Shown here: positions 6,356-10,279 of the stretch, one piece after another
Layout of the letters: each line of letters opens with the position of its first letter
Numbering within the stretch: position 1 is the stretch's first letter
DNA from: Desulfofustis sp.
Lineage (GTDB): Bacteria > Desulfobacterota > Desulfobulbia > Desulfobulbales > Desulfocapsaceae
DNA: 10,279 nt
Direction: 5' to 3'
Assembly: GCA_029287755.1 (NCBI GenBank)
Contig: JARFQM010000262.1
Span: forward strand, 1-10,279
Position numbers and translations under genes: made by a program
Notes under the pieces: generated by a model
Seen by the model: the letters and a program-made list of their open reading frames with translations, nothing else
Told to the model about the DNA's origin: nothing
Database searches by the model: none

Positions 6356-9001
6356 TTAAAAAAAGATGATTTTGGAGGTCTTCAGGAAAAAAACAAAGAG
6401 GACGGTAAAACCAAACAGGAGGCTGTAGGGCAGGATCAGATCTCTGGTGACGACGCCGCCGCCTTTGATCCGGTCGATGATCCGATGGGTCGCATAGAGC
6501 GAGGCAAGAAAACCGCCGGCCACAGTGATAACCTGGATCAGAGCAGAGGCATCGGGACTGATCAGTCGGGCACCCTCCCGCACCGGGGTCAGGCTGAACA
6601 TCTCACGCAGATTGGCGGCCAGACGCCAGGAATCGGAGACAAAAATCTCGAAGTAGACCGCCAGATAAACACCCAGTATGATCGGAATAAACCCGTAGCC
6701 GAGCAGCCTCAGGATCAGGATCCGGTCGATCTTGCTCAGGTAGGCCTGCAAATTAACTGTCAGGTAATAGCCGACCTGAAATATAAAAATGAGACCGAAG
6801 AAAACCGCAGAGCCAAGCAGCGCGAAGGGCACCCGGCCAAGCAGACCGGGGTAGCTCTGCTGGGCGGAATAAATCAACTCGTAGAACTCGGTGTGCAGGG
6901 CAAAGAGAAAGAAAATGGCGCCCAGCGAGACGATCAGAAAGCTGTCCGGCCGGCGCGGCGCCTCTATATCCCAGAGTTCCTGGGGCGCCATGCGAACATT
7001 GAGATGAACCGAATGCTTGTTGCAGTGCTTCATGCATCTGCCGCAGACGATGCAGTCCCTGTTGTTGTCGACCATGAAGGGATGGCGGAACATGGGGCAG
7101 CCCTCTGTTTCCAGGTCACCGGCGTAGCAGGCGTGATCCTCGCAGCGATTCAGGCAGAGATGCCGATTGGACCGTACTTCCAATATCGAAGGCATGGCGA
7201 ATATGGCATTCACGGCACCCAGCGGGCACAGGTAGCGGCACCAGGCCCTGCGCTTGAAAAAGAGGCTGAACAATATCGAGCCGATGGTCACGGCCAGGAT
7301 TATCCAGCCGGTCAGCACCGGATTGTCATAAGCATTCCAGACAATCTCGACCCAGAGAACGATGATGCAGAGCCAGGCCATGATCCAGCCTGAATATTTT
7401 TTCAAAAACACCGGGGTTGAGCGGGTGGGTTTCACCAGCCGCTGCAGCAGGGTGCCCGGCAGAGCCAGCGCGCAGACCGAACACCAGGTACGGGCCAGAA
7501 AAAAGAAGGAAAAGAATAGTAGCGGCCAGCCCAGCACCCAGCTCAGGGTGATGCCGAGATTCTTCTCCGGATCTTCGGGGCCGAAGAACAGAGTCAGCAC
7601 CGCCACCAACAGCACGACACCTATCACGGCGCTGGGCAGGGCCGGATAGAGTCTGCTCTCGATCAGCGAGCGGACCCAGCCGAGGCGCAGCAGGTTGAAT
7701 TCCCATTTCCCTTCACTTTTGGGAAGCCCCAGCAGGATATGATCGCTCAGCAGTTCATCGTCTCTGGCCAGCATCACCGCCCGCTGTATCACGGTGGACA
7801 ACTCGGTCAGATTGCCCGGCCAGTCGTAATTCATCAGGATGCCCAGGGTCTCGGGGGCGACGGCCCGTAATTTCTTGCCGTATTCACGGCCGAACCGATG
7901 CAGGTAATAATCGACCAGGTGAGGAATATCTCTTTTGTGAAAGCGAAGCGGGGCCACATGAAATGCATGGGGTGCCAGAATCTCTTCCAGATCCGGGGTC
8001 AGCAGCTGACCTTCTCTGATGTTCTCGATGGAAAGATCGCTGATAAATATCAGCCGGGCCGCAAACGCGATTTCACGCTCCCCTCCTTCCCGGGTGAAAA
8101 ACAGGGTGCGTACGGCAGCCGCGATTTTATCCTGCACGGCCGGCGGCAGTTGATCGCAGTGCCTGAACACCACCGTACCCCGGCAGAACTGTTCCAGTAT
8201 GCCGGTCTGCTTGACCTGGCTGAAGGGAAAGAAATCGTGTCTCTCGCCAAAGAGTTTTTTGGCCAGTTCATCGGCGCTCAAATCTCGTACATCGATCTCG
8301 ATATAGGGACCTTGAGCCTGGTTCCCCTGCAGGTGAATCTGCTTGGCGATCAGCCGGCGACCGGTTCCCGATTCCCCGGTCAGAAGCACTGGATCGTCCA
8401 TGGAGGAGAAACGTTCAATGGCGGCCTGTATCTCTTTGGCAGACTGGGAACGCATTATCCGTTCCTTGCTGCCGGCCTCCTCGGCCTCACCATTATCCCC
8501 GTTAAGGGGCATCATATCGACGATGCGGATTTCTTCACGGGTCGAGATATCGCAGACCTGAAGAGCCGATGACCGGTTCTGGAAGGACAGCCGCAGCCGC
8601 TCCGCCAGGGCCGCTTCTATCTGCTCCTGAACGATGCGGAACTCGGCCAGCAGGCGCCGGAAAAAACGGTCGGTGAAGCAGAGCAGCACCGAATCACAGA
8701 GCGAGCGGATGGTCAGTGACTGGGGCTTGTTGGTAAGCAGGGAGGTTTCGCCGAAATGCCCACTGGGACCAACTCTGCCGACTATTGTATTGATCCCGTC
8801 GTCTCCTTCCATGAGCAGTTCCATCTCACCGGCAGCAACCACGTAAAAGGTATCCGCCGTATCACCCTTGCGATGGACGATATCGCCTTCAGCCACGTGC
8901 CGCACGGTGACATTGTCGATGATGGTGTCAAGCTGCTGGGAACTAAGGTTTTTGAATAAAACCGTATGCTTGAGGTATTGACGGATTAGTTCGTGCTTCA
9001 T
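6356..9001 (-). CDS. Membrane fusion protein: cNMP-binding-like domain, degenerate sigma54-activator AAA+ domain, NapH/NosR-like 4Fe-4S polyferredoxin
   Basis: 881 aa, three modules. (1) Residues about 10-125: a cyclic-nucleotide-binding fold; the phosphate cassette GHFGETSLLTNKPQSLT (81-97) keeps FGE but has Gln where the phosphate-binding Arg is expected. (2) Residues about 180-425: sigma54-activator AAA+ fold, from LLTGESGTGRR (206-216) to NYDWPGNLTELSTVIQRAV (391-409). Walker A Lys is Arg215, GAFTGA is replaced by HDFFPF (255-260), Walker B acidic pair is lost (GTVVFRHCDQL, 275-285), and the arginine-finger segment lacks Arg. (3) Residues about 450-881: eight or nine membrane helices with CSVC (507-510), WCRYLCPLG (587-595), further Cys 616, 620, 625 and 635, and a 4Fe-4S motif CIVCGRCMKHC (650-660). 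There is no helix-turn-helix. Probably a membrane redox or electron-transfer protein with a non-hydrolysing cytoplasmic sensory or scaffold part. The ribosome site is weak. It lies 31 nt after the PRPP synthetase-like gene. Confidence 0.9.
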   Translation of the reverse strand: MKHELIRQYLKHTVLFKNLSSQQLDTIIDNVTVRHVAEGDIVHRKGDTADTFYVVAAGEMELLMEGDDGINTIVGRVGPSGHFGETSLLTNKPQSLTIRSLCDSVLLCFTDRFFRRLLAEFRIVQEQIEAALAERLRLSFQNRSSALQVCDISTREEIRIVDMMPLNGDNGEAEEAGSKERIMRSQSAKEIQAAIERFSSMDDPVLLTGESGTGRRLIAKQIHLQGNQAQGPYIEIDVRDLSADELAKKLFGERHDFFPFSQVKQTGILEQFCRGTVVFRHCDQLPPAVQDKIAAAVRTLFFTREGGEREIAFAARLIFISDLSIENIREGQLLTPDLEEILAPHAFHVAPLRFHKRDIPHLVDYYLHRFGREYGKKLRAVAPETLGILMNYDWPGNLTELSTVIQRAVMLARDDELLSDHILLGLPKSEGKWEFNLLRLGWVRSLIESRLYPALPSAVIGVVLLVAVLTLFFGPEDPEKNLGITLSWVLGWPLLFFSFFFLARTWCSVCALALPGTLLQRLVKPTRSTPVFLKKYSGWIMAWLCIIVLWVEIVWNAYDNPVLTGWIILAVTIGSILFSLFFKRRAWCRYLCPLGAVNAIFAMPSILEVRSNRHLCLNRCEDHACYAGDLETEGCPMFRHPFMVDNNRDCIVCGRCMKHCNKHSVHLNVRMAPQELWDIEAPRRPDSFLIVSLGAIFFLFALHTEFYELIYSAQQSYPGLLGRVPFALLGSAVFFGLIFIFQVGYYLTVNLQAYLSKIDRILILRLLGYGFIPIILGVYLAVYFEIFVSDSWRLAANLREMFSLTPVREGARLISPDASALIQVITVAGGFLASLYATHRIIDRIKGGGVVTRDLILPYSLLFGFTVLFVFFLKTSKIIFF

Positions 9002-9032
9002 CGTGCTTTTGATTCAACCGGATCCTATTGGC

Positions 9033-9977
9033 TCAGCTGCTGAATTCCCTCGCCTGATCAACCGGTGAAATGAGGTGGGACTTTATGGCTTTCTTGATGA
9101 GCGGTGCGACCGAATAGACGTCCACCAGGTGGTCGGGCTCGACAGCGGGATAACTGTCTGAGCCGATTACCCTGACGATTCTGCCCTGCTCGAATTTGTG
9201 CCGGGCGTCTCCGGCCAGCACCAGGTGGGTGGCCAGTACGTAAACCTCTCTGGCACCGGCATCGAAGCAGCGATTCGCCGTCTGAATTATCGACCCGCCG
9301 GTGCGGATCATATCGTCACAGACAATGGCGGTGCGCCCCTTGACCACTGATGATATCTGCCCGACAATGGTCTCGTCGGTATCGTATCGATCTTTGTCGG
9401 CCGCCGTGTGAGGGCAGTTGAGCAGGCTCGCCAGCCGGGCCACCCGTTTGGAGAACCCATAGTCGGGAGACACCAGGACAAAATTTTCCAGCCCGAGCGA
9501 GCGCACCTTTTCCACCACCAACCGATCGGTCCAGATATGCTTGGTTCTGATCTCACCCGTGTGGGCGTGAAGGACCGCCTCTGAATGCAAGTCGATGAAG
9601 GCCACGAAATCGGGCCGGGCCCGGAAAATCTGCCTGGTCCTGGTTATTCCCTTGGGAATTTCGAGGCTGTCAGGTTTGGCCCGCTCCATGGTCGAATAGC
9701 CCAGAAAGGGGATAACCACGTTAATCGTTGCGGCATTCCAGTAGCGGCCGCCCTGGATCAGGTCGAGTACTTCCTGGTGGGAGGAATCGTTGTGGGTCGC
9801 CCCGATGATTACCAGCACTTTCTCCGCTATTCTGGTCGGAAAGGCGTGATAGCGCTCGCCGTCGGCAAACCGCTTGCGGATCATTTCGGAAAATTCGACG
9901 CCCAGAAGATCGGCAACTTTTCGAGCCAGAGGGGTCGAAGCTTCGTTGGCCACCAGTATCAGGTTGTGTGCCTTCAT
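9033..9977 (-). CDS. Divergent ribose-phosphate pyrophosphokinase (PRPP synthetase) homologue
   Basis: By family, makes PRPP from ribose 5-phosphate and ATP in the cytoplasm. 314 aa, the normal length. Conserved: RFADGER (36-42), VVIPFLGY (87-94), DLHSEA with catalytic-type His131 (129-134), VSPDYG (169-174), and the PRPP loop CDDMIRTGGS (220-229). Divergent from E. coli Prs: GYARQDR is GYSTMER (93-99), the catalytic IDKRR loop is ADKDRYD (193-199), keeping Lys195 but losing the first Arg, and the PRPP loop has Arg instead of Asp (DMIRTGG). Several of these replacements recall the plant-type class II enzymes, which also have TSERME-like and NKVR-like segments. It is therefore either a class II-like synthetase or a PRPP synthetase-associated regulatory homologue. 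The start is 5 nt after the rsmG stop, with a purine-rich GGAAAAAGAAAAG upstream, suggesting coupled translation. It is followed after 31 nt by the 881-aa protein. Confidence 0.85.
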   Translation of the reverse strand: MKAHNLILVANEASTPLARKVADLLGVEFSEMIRKRFADGERYHAFPTRIAEKVLVIIGATHNDSSHQEVLDLIQGGRYWNAATINVVIPFLGYSTMERAKPDSLEIPKGITRTRQIFRARPDFVAFIDLHSEAVLHAHTGEIRTKHIWTDRLVVEKVRSLGLENFVLVSPDYGFSKRVARLASLLNCPHTAADKDRYDTDETIVGQISSVVKGRTAIVCDDMIRTGGSIIQTANRCFDAGAREVYVLATHLVLAGDARHKFEQGRIVRVIGSDSYPAVEPDHLVDVYSVAPLIKKAIKSHLISPVDQAREFSS

Positions 9978-9982
9978 CGATT

Positions 9983-10279
9983 CTACTTTTCTTTTTCCTG
10001 CGCGAATGCGTCGCTATAATTGATCGGCGCCTGCACCCCTTTAAAGACGAGCAGCGCTCGCTGCGCCCCGGAGTAAGGAAGCCGGTACGCCTTCGTATCA
10101 GCTAAATACCAGCCTTCCCCTGCCTCTGACATGGCGTCAAGCTCTTCCAGATAGCCCGGGCCTTTCATGCAGACAACCGACGATCCATATTCCCGGAAGC
10201 GGCCACAGAGGGCGAGGAAATCGCCGACCTCGGCCACTGCCCTGCTGACCACCCAGGTGAAGGCAGACTCACCCTCGAT
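9983..10279 (-). CDS. rsmG: 16S rRNA (guanine527-N7)-methyltransferase RsmG, C-terminal part (5' end outside window)
   Basis: AdoMet-dependent methyltransferase of the 530 loop of 16S rRNA (also called GidB). 98 codons plus a TAG stop are visible and the frame is open to the right edge. The GTG at 10252 is internal, since codons continue upstream as IEGESAFTW. The C-terminal landmarks fit RsmG: WVVSRAVAEVGDFLALC (from residue 9 of the fragment), CMKGPGYLEEL with the KGP of the last beta-strand region, and the ending YRLPYSGAQRALLVFKG, like the usual Y-LP-R-LVV-K terminus. The AdoMet-binding glycine motif is outside the window. Assignment therefore rests on the C-terminal third only. Confidence 0.82.
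   Translation of the reverse strand: MEGESAFTWVVSRAVAEVGDFLALCGRFREYGSSVVCMKGPGYLEELDAMSEAGEGWYLADTKAYRLPYSGAQRALLVFKGVQAPINYSDAFAQEKEK

Noticed and set aside
6300..6356. Possible intrinsic terminator after the 881-aa gene
   Set aside because: Only a weak 4-bp GCAC/GTGC stem with a long loop and no T-run on the minus strand.
6350..7393. 347-codon plus-strand frame opposite the 881-aa gene
   Set aside because: It is antisense to the clearly conserved membrane Fe-S domain, is strongly polar and rich in Gln, Asp and Gly as expected from the complement of hydrophobic codons, and matches no family.
1..10279. CRISPR array, rRNA, prophage or transposon genes
   Set aside because: No regularly spaced repeats, no rRNA-like stretches, no integrase or transposase motifs on either strand.

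Overview
The window is an anaerobe-type chromosome segment in which every supported gene lies on the minus strand. The best guess at origin is a Desulfobacterota (deltaproteobacterial) or similar anaerobic Gram-negative lineage. This is inferred from the mix of a TRAP uptake operon, a membrane polyferredoxin protein and moderate GC content; no 16S or other marker is present. In transcription order (right to left) there are two blocks separated by about 700 bases without a convincing gene.

Block 1 (10279 to 6356): the 3' end of rsmG (16S rRNA m7G methyltransferase, cut by the window edge); a divergent ribose-phosphate pyrophosphokinase homologue 5 nt downstream; then, after 31 nt, an unusual 881-residue protein. 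That protein joins a cyclic-nucleotide-binding-like domain, a sigma54-activator-type AAA+ domain that has lost its ATPase and sigma54-contact motifs, and a multi-pass membrane NapH/NosR-like iron-sulfur module. It has no DNA-binding domain. It is the most unusual object in the window.

Intergenic region (5655 to 6355): this carries the upstream control region of the second operon, including a perfect 22-bp palindrome 42 bp before the first start codon. It also holds a sigma54-type -24/-12 match, mainly in the plus orientation, that faces no gene.

Block 2 (5654 to left edge): a complete tripartite TRAP transporter in the order substrate-binding protein (Tat-type signal), small permease DctQ, large permease DctM. 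It is followed by an amidase-signature hydrolase, a 56-residue two-helix membrane protein, and a D-2-hydroxyacid dehydrogenase of the glyoxylate/hydroxypyruvate reductase type that runs off the left edge. A hairpin lies between the binding-protein gene and dctQ, as often seen where binding protein must be made in excess. Inferred role: uptake of an organic acid or an amide derivative, hydrolysis of an amide bond by the amidase, and NAD(P)H-dependent reduction (or the reverse oxidation) of the 2-oxo/2-hydroxy acid. The exact substrate cannot be read from the sequence.
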